Shown: positions 40,975 to 50,040, counted from the stretch's first letter. The stretch: 64,000 nucleotides of DNA from Lapillicoccus jejuensis (GCF_006715055.1 NZ_VFMN01000001.1:1178001-1242000), one strand, 5' to 3'. Notes: a model not told the origin generated them from the letters alone. Numbers and translations: made by a program.

Positions 40975-43554
40975 TCAGGACCGCGCGGGGGTCACCGTCC
41001 AGATGCCGCGGCCGTGCGTCCCGAGGACGGCGCTGCGGCCGTCCGCGGAGAGCGACACGTTGTTGACGACGACGGTCGGCAGACCCGCGACCCGCGACCA
41101 GCGCATCGGCGAGGACTGCGAGGCCGTGAAGGCGCCGAGGTCGGTGCCGAGCACCAGCGTGCCCTTGACGACGGCCAGCGCGTCTGCGGGGGCGTCGGGC
41201 AGGTTGCCGCTGATGTTGCGCCACGTCGAGCCACCGTCGGTGGACTCGAAGACGCCGCCGACACCGCCACCGGGGATCCACCGGCGCGAGTAGCCGCTGA
41301 ACGTCGCGTAGACGTGGGCCGGGTTGGCCGGGTCCACGGTCAGCCCGGTGACGAACCGGTTGGGCAGGACCGGCGAGGAGATCCGGTGCCACGAGCCGCC
41401 GTAGTTGGTGTCGATGCCGGAGGCGAACGCCGGGCCGGGGTTGCCCCCGCCGCCGACCCACCCGGCGTACGTCGTCACGCCGCTCACCGCGATGGCCGAG
41501 GCGAGGTTGTCGCCGCCCGCCGCGTCCTTGCCAAGGCTGTGCACCTGGGTGAAGTCGCACGTCGCGCCGGCGCAGCTGGTCGCCCAGCCCTTGGTGGTGT
41601 CCCAGATGGCCGAGCCGCCGACGACCCAGTGGTTGCTGTCGTGCACGTCCATCGCGATGGGGGCGATGAACCGGGCGGTCGGGTCGCAGTCGGCGCCGGT
41701 GTAGACGCCGCAGACCGGGCTGAGCGTCGTGAAGGAGTGACCACCGTCGCTGCTGCGGTACATCTGCAGGTTGGTGTACTCGCCGACCATGCGCTGGTAG
41801 CTGCTCGGGTCGACGAGGACGGCGCCGCCGTCACCACCGGCCGGCTCGACCGTCCGGCCGCTCGGCTGCACGAGGGCGGTGCCGTTGTCCTGCAGTCCAC
41901 CCCAGTAGCCGACGTTGCCGCCGGCCGCGCCGGCGCCGCTCTTCGCGTCGTAGAACTGCAGGGTGCGCAGGCCGTCGTTGAGGTCGCTCCACCGGCCGTA
42001 GCCGGTCACCGACAGCGGGCGGCGGTAGACGCCGCCGTCGTTGCCGATGACGATCTGGCCGTCGCCGGTCACGGCGAGCGCGTGCTGGTCCGGGTGCGTC
42101 GTGCGCGGGCACGAGTCGCCGCAGGCCAGGCCGTAGTTCCAGTACGGGCTGGCGGTCGTGAACGTCGTGCCGCCGTTGCGGGTCTGGAAGACCTCCTCGA
42201 GGCTGACGTAGACGTGCATCGGGTCGCTCGGGTCGACCTGGAGCGCCTGGTTGTACCAGGACTGGATGCCCACGTGGTAGCCCGGCATGTTCATCAGCGC
42301 CGAGCCGGAGGCACCGAGCTTGGCGCTGTCGGCGACGAGCTGCCACGGGCCGGTCGGGGCGCCGGACGGGGAGACGAAGACGCCCTGGAGGTTGGTGGCC
42401 CCGCCGGCGAGCAGCGCCTTCGGCGACTGGACGATCGCGTAGAGCCGCGAGCCGTCGGCGGCGTACTGCAGGGTCGTGCGGCCGATGTCGGTCGCGTCGA
42501 TGGCGCCCGCCGGCGTGAACTTCTTGAACGACCCGGCGCCGCCGCCGGTCGTCGAGCGGTAGAAGCCGTTGTACGACGACCCGTTGCGCCACCCGAGGAC
42601 CGCGGTGACGTCCTGCCCGTTCGTGCCCGGACGGACGACGACGTCGGTGATCTGCGAGGTGAGGTACGGCGACCCGGTCGGGTTGGGGTCCGGCTTGAGG
42701 ACGGACTGCCACTGGCCACCGGTGCGGTCCGAGCGGTGACGCCACAGGCCGTTGCTCGTCGCGGCGTAGACCCAGCCGTCGCCGGCGTCGCGCAGCCGGT
42801 AGACCTGGGCGTTCTGCAGCTCGGTCCCGCCGACGCGGGTGAAGGTCGCGCCCTGGTCGGCCGACCAGTAGACGCCGACGCCGAGGTAGGAGTCGCTGTT
42901 GGTGTTCGCCTCGCCGGTGCCGACCCACAGGTGGTGCCCGGCGTCGACGTACAGCGCGCCGATCGACTGCGACGGCTGGCCGTCCCAGATCGGGGTCCAC
43001 GTCGCGCCCTCGTCCTTGCTGCGCCAGACGCCACCGTCGGCGGCGCCGGCGTAGATGGTCGTCCCGTCGGTGGCCAGCGCGGTGGTGCGGCCCGCCACGA
43101 CGCCGAAGCCGGAGCCGGCGTTCGACCAGGTGGGGTCGGTGTAGCCGGGCGGGTTCGCGTCGTACGGCGCCCCGGTGATCTCCTTCAGACCGGCGCTCGA
43201 GGCCGGCATGCCGGCGGCGTGCGCCTGGGCCGCGAGCAGGGCCGCCGCGGGGGCGCTCACGGCCGGGGCCGAGCGCTCGTTGGCGAACTCGTCGGCGCGG
43301 TCGGCGACCTCGAGGGCGTCGCCGACGTCGCGGCCACCGCCGTCGTCCGCGGCCGCCGCGGCCTGCGCGGTGCGGGCGGCGGACGGGTGCGTGAGGGCGG
43401 CGTGGCGCTGGGCCTGGGTCGCCGCGGCGCCGGTGAGGGCGCCGGGCGCGCTCCCGCTCGCCGCGACGGGCCCGGCGGCCACGACGACGACGGCGAGGGC
43501 GGCGCCGAGGGCGCCGGCGGTGGTGCGCCGACGGCGCAGGACGGCATGGGGCAT
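40975..43554 (-). CDS. Secreted beta-propeller (BNR/sialidase-like repeat) protein
   Basis: 859 residues. Signal peptide: RRRR, hydrophobic core, AASGSA. A helical linker of about 90 residues follows, then tandem propeller blades with BNR-type Asp boxes, for example SKDEGATW, SADQGATF, SSDGGHSF and STDGGSTW. The layout suggests two seven-bladed propellers, as in GH74 xyloglucanases and Vps10-like proteins, but I cannot identify the catalytic Asp pair, so no enzymatic role is given. ATG 43554 has GGGAGG 4 nt upstream. Ends at a strong terminator. Exported, probably a carbohydrate- or surface-binding protein. Confidence 0.82.
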   Translation of the reverse strand: MPHAVLRRRRTTAGALGAALAVVVVAAGPVAASGSAPGALTGAAATQAQRHAALTHPSAARTAQAAAAADDGGGRDVGDALEVADRADEFANERSAPAVSAPAAALLAAQAHAAGMPASSAGLKEITGAPYDANPPGYTDPTWSNAGSGFGVVAGRTTALATDGTTIYAGAADGGVWRSKDEGATWTPIWDGQPSQSIGALYVDAGHHLWVGTGEANTNSDSYLGVGVYWSADQGATFTRVGGTELQNAQVYRLRDAGDGWVYAATSNGLWRHRSDRTGGQWQSVLKPDPNPTGSPYLTSQITDVVVRPGTNGQDVTAVLGWRNGSSYNGFYRSTTGGGAGSFKKFTPAGAIDATDIGRTTLQYAADGSRLYAIVQSPKALLAGGATNLQGVFVSPSGAPTGPWQLVADSAKLGASGSALMNMPGYHVGIQSWYNQALQVDPSDPMHVYVSLEEVFQTRNGGTTFTTASPYWNYGLACGDSCPRTTHPDQHALAVTGDGQIVIGNDGGVYRRPLSVTGYGRWSDLNDGLRTLQFYDAKSGAGAAGGNVGYWGGLQDNGTALVQPSGRTVEPAGGDGGAVLVDPSSYQRMVGEYTNLQMYRSSDGGHSFTTLSPVCGVYTGADCDPTARFIAPIAMDVHDSNHWVVGGSAIWDTTKGWATSCAGATCDFTQVHSLGKDAAGGDNLASAIAVSGVTTYAGWVGGGGNPGPAFASGIDTNYGGSWHRISSPVLPNRFVTGLTVDPANPAHVYATFSGYSRRWIPGGGVGGVFESTDGGSTWRNISGNLPDAPADALAVVKGTLVLGTDLGAFTASQSSPMRWSRVAGLPTVVVNNVSLSADGRSAVLGTHGRGIWTVTPARS

Positions 43555-43782
43555 GGGACCTCCCGGATCCGAGTCGTTTCCCGGCGTCACCCCCCGGTGC
43601 GCAGGACCCGCTGACCCTCGCACCCCGTCGAGGCGGGAACAATCGTCGGCGAAGGCTGCCAGCCAGTTACTAGGTGACGTTCAGCCAAAAGGGGCGAAAG
43701 GGTCTGCGACCCCGGTCCAGCCGCCGGACCCGGCGCGCGCGAGCGCCGTCACACGACAGGTGAGCGGGCGCTTACCCGCCAG

Positions 43783-43795
43783 TAGTGTGCTGCCC
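43783..43795 (+). promoter_or_regulatory. Leaderless promoter of the FeS oxidoreductase gene
   Basis: -10 TAGTGT (43783-43788) followed by exactly 7 nt and the ATG at 43796; no Shine-Dalgarno is present. The -35 is weak (around GTGAGC, 43760-43765). Confidence 0.5.
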
Positions 43796-46066
43796 ATGAC
43801 CGTGCTCCAGATCGTCGCCGGGACCGTCAGCCTGGCGGTCACGCTCGTCGGGGCGGTCCTGCTCGTGCTGGCCGTGCGCCGGTACCTGCAGGTCTTCCGC
43901 CTCGGCGCCCCCGCCCACCGCACCGACGCCCCCGGCACCCGCACGGTCACGTTGCTGCGCGAGTTCCTCGGCCACACCCGGATGTCGCGGCTACCGGTCG
44001 TCGCGACGGCGCACTGGTTCACGATGATCTCGTTCGGGGTCCTCTTCCTCACCCTCGTCACCGCGTTCGGCCAGCTCGCCGACCCGACCTTCGCGCTGCC
44101 GCTGCTCGGCCACTGGGTCGTCTACGAGTGGGTGACCGAGCTCTTCGCCTGGACCGGCCTGGTCGGCATCGTCGCGCTCATGGTCGTGCGGCAGCGCCAG
44201 CACCCGAGGAACAGCCCCGGCGAGGGTGGGCGCCGCTCGCGCTTCTACGGCTCGTCGTCCTGGCAGGCCAACTACGTCGAGCTGACCATCCTCGGCGTGA
44301 CGATCTGCATCCTCACCCTGCGCGGGCTGGAGTACGCGCTCGGCCGGGCCACCGGCGAGCCCAGCGCGACGGCAGCGCACTACCCCGGGACCGCGTGGCT
44401 GGGCAGCCTCTTCGGCACCGGCACGACCGGCCTCGAGGCGGCGATCGTCGTCGTCGCCGCGGTGAAGATCCTCATCTCGTTCGCGTGGATGATCACCATC
44501 GCGCTCACCCCGACGATGGGCGTGGCCTGGCACCGCTTCCTCGCCTTCTTCAACATCTGGTTCAAGCGCGAGGCCGACGGCCGCACCGCCCTCGGCGCGC
44601 TCCAGCCGATCCAGGTCGCGTCCGGCCCGCTCGACGTCGCGGCCCTCGAGGACCTGCCCGAGGACGCGACGCTCGGCGTCGGCACGGTCGAGGACTTCAC
44701 CTGGAAGGGCCTGCTCGACTTCACCACCTGCACCGAGTGCGGTCGCTGCCAGAGCCAGTGCCCGGCCTGGAACACCGAGAAGCCGCTCTCGCCCAAGCTG
44801 CTCGTCACGACGCTGCGCGACCACCTGTACGAGAAGTCGCCGTGGCTGCTGGCCGCCGAGGAGTCGCGCGACCGGCTGCCCGACACCGTGCGCGCCGCGG
44901 CCTCCGACGACCTCGCCCTCGTCGGCCCGACGGGGTACGACGTCGCCTCGCCGCTGGGCGCGTACAACCCGCACGGCCCCGACGCCGTCATCGACCAGGA
45001 CGTCCTGTGGTCGTGCACGACGTGCGGCGCCTGCGTCGAGCAGTGCCCCGTCGACATCGAGCACGTCGACACCATCGTCGAGCTGCGCCGCTACCAGGTC
45101 CTCATCGAGTCGGCCTTCCCGGCCGAGCTCGGCGGGCTGTTCAAGAACCTGGAGAAGAACGGCAACCCGTGGGGCATGTCGCCGCGGATGCGTCTGGACT
45201 GGGCCAAGGACCTGCCCTTCGACGTGCCGGTCGTCGGCCGGGACGTCGAGTCGGCCGAGGAGGTCGACTACCTCTTCTGGGTCGGCTGCGCCGGCGCGCT
45301 CGAGGACCGCGCGAAGCGCACGACCCGCGCCGTCGCCGAGCTGCTGCACACCGCCGGGGTCACCTTCGCCGTCCTCGGCGAGGGCGAGTCCTGCACCGGT
45401 GACTCGGCCCGTCGCGCCGGCAACGAGGTGCTCTTCCAGATGCTCGCCGCGCAGAACGTCGAGACCCTCAACGACGCGAAGGTCACCAAGGTCGTCGTCA
45501 CCTGCGCGCACTGCTTCAACACGCTGAAGAACGAGTACCCGCAGAACGGCGGGCGGTACGACGTCGTCCACCACACCCAGCTGCTCAACCGCCTCGTCCG
45601 CGAGAAGCGGCTCGTCCCGGTCGCCCGCCCCGACGAGGCCCCGACCGGCAAGGCCGCGGGCGCCGCGTCGACGGCGGCCAGCGTGACCTACCACGACCCG
45701 TGCTACCTCGGCCGGCACAACAACGTCTACGCCCCGCCGCGCGAGCTCATCGGCGCGCTGCCCGGCGTCGAGTACCGCGAGATGGAGCGCAGCGGCGAGC
45801 GGTCGTTCTGCTGCGGCGCCGGCGGCGCGAGGATGTGGATGGAGGAGAAGCTCGGCACCCGGATCAACGGCAACCGCGTCGACGAGGCGCTCGCCACCGG
45901 CGCCGACCGGATCGCCATCGGCTGCCCGTTCTGCAAGGTGATGATGAGCGACGGCGTGACCGGCAAGCAGTCGGCCGGCGAGGCCCGCGCCGAGGTCGAG
46001 GTCGTCGACGTCGCGCAGATGCTGCTCGCGGCGGTGCGGCGGGGCGAGGAGCCCGCGCAGGTCTAG
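43796..46066 (+). CDS. Membrane iron-sulfur oxidoreductase with CCG domains (heterodisulfide-reductase-like)
   Basis: 756 residues. Five hydrophobic helices in the first 250 residues resemble a NarI/HdrE-type cytochrome b subunit. Two [4Fe-4S] motifs follow, CTECGRCQSQCP and CTTCGACVEQCP, then two CCG domains with CxnCAHCF, DPCYLG, FCCGAGGARMW and GCPFCKVMM. The same architecture is found in the large actinobacterial FeS reductase typified by mycobacterial Rv0338c. It probably passes electrons between a cytosolic donor and menaquinone; partner unknown. ATG 43796 fits a leaderless promoter. Its TAG stop interlocks with that of the convergent PF10091 gene in CTAG. Confidence 0.92.
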   Translation: MTVLQIVAGTVSLAVTLVGAVLLVLAVRRYLQVFRLGAPAHRTDAPGTRTVTLLREFLGHTRMSRLPVVATAHWFTMISFGVLFLTLVTAFGQLADPTFALPLLGHWVVYEWVTELFAWTGLVGIVALMVVRQRQHPRNSPGEGGRRSRFYGSSSWQANYVELTILGVTICILTLRGLEYALGRATGEPSATAAHYPGTAWLGSLFGTGTTGLEAAIVVVAAVKILISFAWMITIALTPTMGVAWHRFLAFFNIWFKREADGRTALGALQPIQVASGPLDVAALEDLPEDATLGVGTVEDFTWKGLLDFTTCTECGRCQSQCPAWNTEKPLSPKLLVTTLRDHLYEKSPWLLAAEESRDRLPDTVRAAASDDLALVGPTGYDVASPLGAYNPHGPDAVIDQDVLWSCTTCGACVEQCPVDIEHVDTIVELRRYQVLIESAFPAELGGLFKNLEKNGNPWGMSPRMRLDWAKDLPFDVPVVGRDVESAEEVDYLFWVGCAGALEDRAKRTTRAVAELLHTAGVTFAVLGEGESCTGDSARRAGNEVLFQMLAAQNVETLNDAKVTKVVVTCAHCFNTLKNEYPQNGGRYDVVHHTQLLNRLVREKRLVPVARPDEAPTGKAAGAASTAASVTYHDPCYLGRHNNVYAPPRELIGALPGVEYREMERSGERSFCCGAGGARMWMEEKLGTRINGNRVDEALATGADRIAIGCPFCKVMMSDGVTGKQSAGEARAEVEVVDVAQMLLAAVRRGEEPAQV

Positions 46067-47352
46067 CGCGCGGGCCGGAACCCGGCCCGCGCCAGACCCC
46101 GCCGTAGCACCGGGTGGCCGCGCACGACGTCCCACACCAGCCCGGTCCGCAGGTTCTCGGCCATGAGCAGGATCGGCCCCTGGTCGATCCCGAGGTGCTG
46201 GTCGTCGACCCACCCGACGGTGGGGTTGATCGCGTCCAGGAACCCGTGCTCGGTGAGCAGCGCGTCGCCGTACCGGTCCGCCATCGCCCGCAGCGCGGGG
46301 AGGGCGATCTCCGGGGCGAAGGGCAGGCAGCCGCCGGCGGCGGTCGGCGCGATCGTGCCGTCGTCCTCGACCCAGCCGGGCCCCGCGCCGCGGGCGAGGT
46401 ACCCGTGGGTCCGCACCTCGCGGCCGTCGACGAGGTGGGTCCCCTCCCCCGGCCCGTCGCAGGCGGTCAACCCCCACACGTCCTGGTCGTAGCCCCGGAA
46501 ACCACCCGGGTTCGCGACCGCGTAGGCCTGCTGCGCGTGGGCCGCCCGGCGGCTGTTCTCCGCGTAGTCCAGCCCGTGCGCGCGGCCCCAGTCGTCGCGG
46601 ACCCCGCGGAAGTCGACCCAGACGTGGCTGTACTGGTGCCCGAAGAGCGGCCCGAAGCCGAGGTGCGTCCGCCCGTGGAACTCCTCCCACGTGCGCCCGT
46701 ACGACGCCGCCCACGCCGGCCACGCGTCGTCGCCCACCGGGTGCGTCGGCGACCCGAGGGCGAGCAGCACGACGAGCATCGCCTCGTTGTAGCCGCACCA
46801 GTCGGCGTCGAGGAACCCTTTCCCGGGAAGCCACCCCATGGAGATCAGCGGCGGGCGCGCCTGCATCCACGGCCACTCGACGCGCCGGTGCAGGGCGTCC
46901 GCGAGGGTGCGGATCTCGCGCTCGGCCGCGTCGTCGCCGTCGAACCACCGCTCGGCGAAGAGCACCCCGCCCAGGAGCAGCGCGGTGTCGACGGAGGACA
47001 GCTCGACGTCGTCCGACCAGCGCAGCCCGGTGGCCGGGTCGAGGAAGTGGTGGAAGAAGCCGCGGTGGCCGCTGGTGCCCGTGGCCGCCTCCCCCTGCGG
47101 GGCGTCGTGGAGCAGCCGGAGGGTGGCGAGGGTGCGCCGTACGGCGTCGTGCCGGGTGAGCCAGCCGCGCGACTGCCCGACCCCCCACGCGGTCAGGCCG
47201 AAGCCGACCGCGGCCACCGAGCAGGAGTCGGGGCGCGGCCAGCGGTCCGGGACCAGGCCGGTGTCCGGGTGCGCCGCGTCGGCGAACCACGCGAACGTCC
47301 GCCGCTGCAGGTCGTCGAGGAACCGCTCGTCGTCGGGGGCGGGGCCGCTCAC
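46063..47352 (-). CDS. PF10091 'glycoamylase' domain enzyme, GH144-like (beta-1,2-glucan-active family)
   Basis: 429 residues, a single (alpha/alpha)6 barrel with no signal peptide. PF10091 landmarks: RTFAWFADAAHPDTGLVPDR at the start, then LLHDAPQG, GFFHHFLDPATG, YNEAMLV, FGHQYSHVWVDFRG and WGLTACDGP. GH144, whose known members are endo-beta-1,2-glucanase or sophorose-releasing enzymes, belongs to this fold family. GTG 47352 is chosen because TAGCGT lies exactly 7 nt upstream (leaderless pattern); the GTG at 47361 would overlap that box. A GH94/GH3/GH35 set with the same predicted linkage lies 16 kb away. Activity is inferred. Confidence 0.82.
   Translation of the reverse strand: MSGPAPDDERFLDDLQRRTFAWFADAAHPDTGLVPDRWPRPDSCSVAAVGFGLTAWGVGQSRGWLTRHDAVRRTLATLRLLHDAPQGEAATGTSGHRGFFHHFLDPATGLRWSDDVELSSVDTALLLGGVLFAERWFDGDDAAEREIRTLADALHRRVEWPWMQARPPLISMGWLPGKGFLDADWCGYNEAMLVVLLALGSPTHPVGDDAWPAWAASYGRTWEEFHGRTHLGFGPLFGHQYSHVWVDFRGVRDDWGRAHGLDYAENSRRAAHAQQAYAVANPGGFRGYDQDVWGLTACDGPGEGTHLVDGREVRTHGYLARGAGPGWVEDDGTIAPTAAGGCLPFAPEIALPALRAMADRYGDALLTEHGFLDAINPTVGWVDDQHLGIDQGPILLMAENLRTGLVWDVVRGHPVLRRGLARAGFRPAR
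46068..46092. terminator. Bidirectional hairpin between convergent FeS and PF10091 genes
   Basis: 11-bp perfect stem (46068-46078 with 46082-46092), 3-nt loop, just past the shared CTAG stops. It lies within the last codons of the PF10091 gene. Confidence 0.7.
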
Positions 47353-47365
47353 CCACCCCACGCTA
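47353..47365 (-). promoter_or_regulatory. -10 box and leaderless spacing for the PF10091 gene
   Basis: TAGCGT (47365-47360, minus strand) then 7 nt to GTG 47352; no Shine-Dalgarno is positioned for it. Confidence 0.45.
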
Positions 47366-47557
47366 CGGGGAACGCCCAGGATCCTCCCGGCGTGCTGTCA
47401 GGTTCTCGCCATGCCGGTTCCGGACACCCGAACCCCTCCGCCCCGGGGCCTGCGCACGGCGAGGGTGGCGGCACGTCACCGGTCCCGCCGTGACGGTCCG
47501 GGCCCACCAGGGAGACCCGGGTGGCGGGAGCGGTCCGACGTCACGACAAGGAGACCC

Positions 47558-48808
47558 GTGAAGAAGAGCCTGACCTGGTCACTGACCGCCGTCACCTGCG
47601 CGACGCTGGCCCTCGGCACCGCCCTGCCCGCCCAGGCGAGCACCAGCCCCGCGGGCGCCACCGTCTCCGGCCCGTCGGCCCGGGTGGTCCCCGCCGGCTC
47701 CACGCTGTCGGCCCAGGGCCGCGCGACGCTCGACAGCATCATCGCCCAGCTGCCCGCCGACTGGCAGGCCCGGCGCGACGCGGCCGTGGCCCGCGCGCAC
47801 ATCGAGCACTCGCCCGCCCGCGAGGTCCTCGACCGCTCGGTCGCCAACGCCATCGACCCCGGCGACTACGTCTGCAACCCGACGCCGCTGGACGGCTACG
47901 TCGACCAGATCCTCTCGGGCGTCGACAACGACAGCCTCATCACCCTCGCCCTCGCGGGCGTGCTCGACTTCCCGACCTACGAGGCGATCTTCTACGGCAG
48001 CCCCAAGGACCCGGACTTCGCGCTCCCGGCGGCCTACGCCGGCACCCTGACGACGACCTTCGGCTACGCCCAGCGGTTCTGGGACGTCAAGCTCGAGGAC
48101 ATCCAGCTCATGGCGATGCACGGGGAGATGACCGTCGACGTCGCCCGCATGACGCGGATGGTCAAGCTCTTCTACGGCCTCGACGACGCCAAGGCCGTCA
48201 AGCTGGCCCGCCAGCTCGTCGGCATCGTCCGCAGCGACCCGGGCCTGCGGAACGGCCGCAACCCGATCTTCACCCTCAACGCGTTCGCGTTCTCCGCGCA
48301 GGGCGAGACCGACCCGCTGTTCCGGGGCATCAAGGACAAGATGGTCTTCGGCGACGGGATCCTCGACGCCCTCAAGGCCCTCGGGCTCAACGCGGTCGGG
48401 CCGAAGGCCGTCCTCGGCCACGAGATGGCGCACCACGTCCAGTTCGAGGACAACCTGTTCGTCTCCGACCTGACCGGCCCCGAGGCGACCCGGCGCACCG
48501 AGCTGATGGCCGACGCCTTCGGCTCGTACTTCGCCACCCACACCAAGGGCCTCAACCTCGCGCCGAACGCGCTGCTCCAGGTGACCAAGACGTTCTACGA
48601 CGTGGGCGACTGCCAGTTCACCTCTCCCGGCCACCACGGCACGCCGAACCAGCGCCAGGCCGCCTCCTCGTGGGGCATCGCCGTCGCCGCCAGCGGCGAC
48701 CCGCTCAAGGTCCTGCCGAGCCTGCGGCTCGACGCGAAGTTCGAGCGGGTGCTGCCGCAGCTCGTCGCGTCCGACGCCCCCAAGGTCCCGGCGGTCCCCG
48801 CCGCCTGA
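47558..48808 (+). CDS. Secreted zinc metallopeptidase (HExxH type)
   Basis: 416 residues. Signal peptide: KK, hydrophobic stretch, cleavage after AQA. HEMAH at 288-292 provides two zinc ligands and the catalytic Glu; ELMADAFGSY about 25 residues on supplies the likely third ligand (ExxxD gluzincin pattern). Cys pair CNP...GDCQF may form a disulfide. The rest is alpha-helical and unlike any family I can name, so it is placed only as a gluzincin-like extracellular peptidase. GTG 47558 has AAGGAG 4 nt upstream. Monocistronic, ended by the hairpin at 48828. Confidence 0.8.
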   Translation: MKKSLTWSLTAVTCATLALGTALPAQASTSPAGATVSGPSARVVPAGSTLSAQGRATLDSIIAQLPADWQARRDAAVARAHIEHSPAREVLDRSVANAIDPGDYVCNPTPLDGYVDQILSGVDNDSLITLALAGVLDFPTYEAIFYGSPKDPDFALPAAYAGTLTTTFGYAQRFWDVKLEDIQLMAMHGEMTVDVARMTRMVKLFYGLDDAKAVKLARQLVGIVRSDPGLRNGRNPIFTLNAFAFSAQGETDPLFRGIKDKMVFGDGILDALKALGLNAVGPKAVLGHEMAHHVQFEDNLFVSDLTGPEATRRTELMADAFGSYFATHTKGLNLAPNALLQVTKTFYDVGDCQFTSPGHHGTPNQRQAASSWGIAVAASGDPLKVLPSLRLDAKFERVLPQLVASDAPKVPAVPAA

Positions 48809-48827
48809 CCGCGCACCACGCACGCCC

Positions 48828-48863
48828 GTACGGCGGCGCCCGGGTCACCGGGCGTCGCCGTAC
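48828..48863. terminator. Bidirectional hairpin between metallopeptidase and regulator genes
   Basis: 16-bp stem with one G-U pair (48828-48843 with 48848-48863), 4-nt loop, between convergent genes. Confidence 0.75.
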
Positions 48864-48878
48864 GGCGTCCTCCGGTGG

Positions 48879-48913
48879 TCCTCGGAGCGATCCTCGGAGC
48901 GATCCTCGGGGCA
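48879..48913. repeat. 12-bp tandem repeat TCCTCGGAGCGA, about three copies
   Basis: Copies at 48879 and 48891 are perfect; a third from 48903 is degenerate. They lie just downstream of the regulator gene's stop. No function is evident. Confidence 0.8.
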
Positions 48914-48917
48914 GGAC

Positions 48918-49886
48918 TCACAGCAGGCCGCGGCGGCCGGCCTGCACCCCCAGCTGGAAGCGGCTCTGCACGCCGAGGTCGCGCTGCAGCGCGGCGATCC
49001 GCCGGGCGACCGTCCGCTCGCTCACCCCGAGCTCGCGTGCGATCGACTCGTCGGTGAGCCCGGCCGCCATGAGCGTCACGAGCAGCCGCGCGGCCGGCGT
49101 CACCGGCGGTGCCCACCCGTTCGGGCCGGAGCCGACCGCGGCGGTGAGCGGGACGGCGAGGCTCCAGAAGACCTCGAAGAGGCTGCTGAGCCGGTCGTAG
49201 AGGTCGGACGGGCGCACGAGCAGACCGTGCAGCCGCTCGGTGCCGGGCGCCCCGACCATGAGCAGCGCCCCGCCCTCCCCGACCGTGAGGTTGAGCGGCA
49301 CGTCCCGGTAGACCCGGGCCTCCTCGCCCTGGGCGATGCAGGTCGTGACGGCCCGGACCGCGACCGGGTGCTGGAGGATCCGTGCGCCGTACACCACGCG
49401 GTAGGCCACCCCACGGGCCAGGGCCGCCGCCACGCCGGGGGCGACCGCCGGCTCGGCGTCGACGCGCCCGACGGGGCCGATGGACAGGGCGTCCACCCGC
49501 GTGCGGGCCCGGTCGTGCAGGGCCCGGCTGGCCGCGGCCACCGCCTCCGTCGTGGTCAGCACCTCGAGGTACGACGGCCCGTCGACGTGCGCCGCCCACA
49601 GGTCGCCGAGCACCTGGGCGCTGCGGCGGGCCGCCTCCGCCTGGCGCGAACGGTCCTCGGCGAGGGCCTCGATGGCGGCCCGGGGCGGCAGCGGCTGGAC
49701 CGGCCCGTCGTCGGTCGCGGCGACCAGGCCCAGGCCGCGCAGCTCGCCGACGGCGGCGTGCACCTGCGCGGGTGGGGTGTCCAGGTGGGCGGCCAGGTCG
49801 GCCACGTCCTGGCGCCCGCGGTCGACGAGCAGGACGTACACCGCCTCGGCGGTCGGGCTGGCCCCGAGGTCGCGCAGTGCTCGCAC
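48918..49886 (-). CDS. Transcriptional regulator with TrmB-like N-terminus and LuxR-type C-terminal HTH
   Basis: 322 residues. The N-terminal winged helix (about 1-60) resembles TrmB: ALRDLGASPTAEAVYVLL then DLAAHLDTPPAQVHAAVGEL. A middle sensor region (about 85-240) follows. The C-terminal LuxR-like HTH (about 262-315) reads LMAAGLTDESIARELGVSERTVARRI. This two-HTH layout is a common, poorly studied actinobacterial regulator. GTG 49886 has GAGGGG adjacent. It is divergent from the GH92 mannosidase 154 bp away and may regulate it, although the visible operator there is LacI-like. Confidence 0.86.
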   Translation of the reverse strand: MRALRDLGASPTAEAVYVLLVDRGRQDVADLAAHLDTPPAQVHAAVGELRGLGLVAATDDGPVQPLPPRAAIEALAEDRSRQAEAARRSAQVLGDLWAAHVDGPSYLEVLTTTEAVAAASRALHDRARTRVDALSIGPVGRVDAEPAVAPGVAAALARGVAYRVVYGARILQHPVAVRAVTTCIAQGEEARVYRDVPLNLTVGEGGALLMVGAPGTERLHGLLVRPSDLYDRLSSLFEVFWSLAVPLTAAVGSGPNGWAPPVTPAARLLVTLMAAGLTDESIARELGVSERTVARRIAALQRDLGVQSRFQLGVQAGRRGLL

Positions 49887-50005
49887 CCCTCGAGTTCTAC
49901 CAGGCTCCTCCCAGGTCCGACCTCCCCCGTGGGGTGGAGGACGCGTCCGTCGCGCGACGTCCGGATCTCGACAGGACAGATCGCCGGAGCGGGTCTAGCC
50001 TCCGA

Positions 50006-50025
50006 TTTTGACAACGTTGTCGAAA
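50006..50025. promoter_or_regulatory. LacI-family operator upstream of the GH92 gene
   Basis: Palindrome with inner GACAACGTTGTC (50010-50021), central CG, and matching outer TTT/AAA (one mismatch), the classic LacI/CcpA-family half-site form. It sits 4 bp downstream of a possible -10 (TAGCCT, 49996-50001) and 3 bp before the AAGGAGG ribosome site, a blocking position. No LacI gene is in the window. Confidence 0.75.
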
Positions 50026-50040
50026 CAGAAGGAGGACCTC

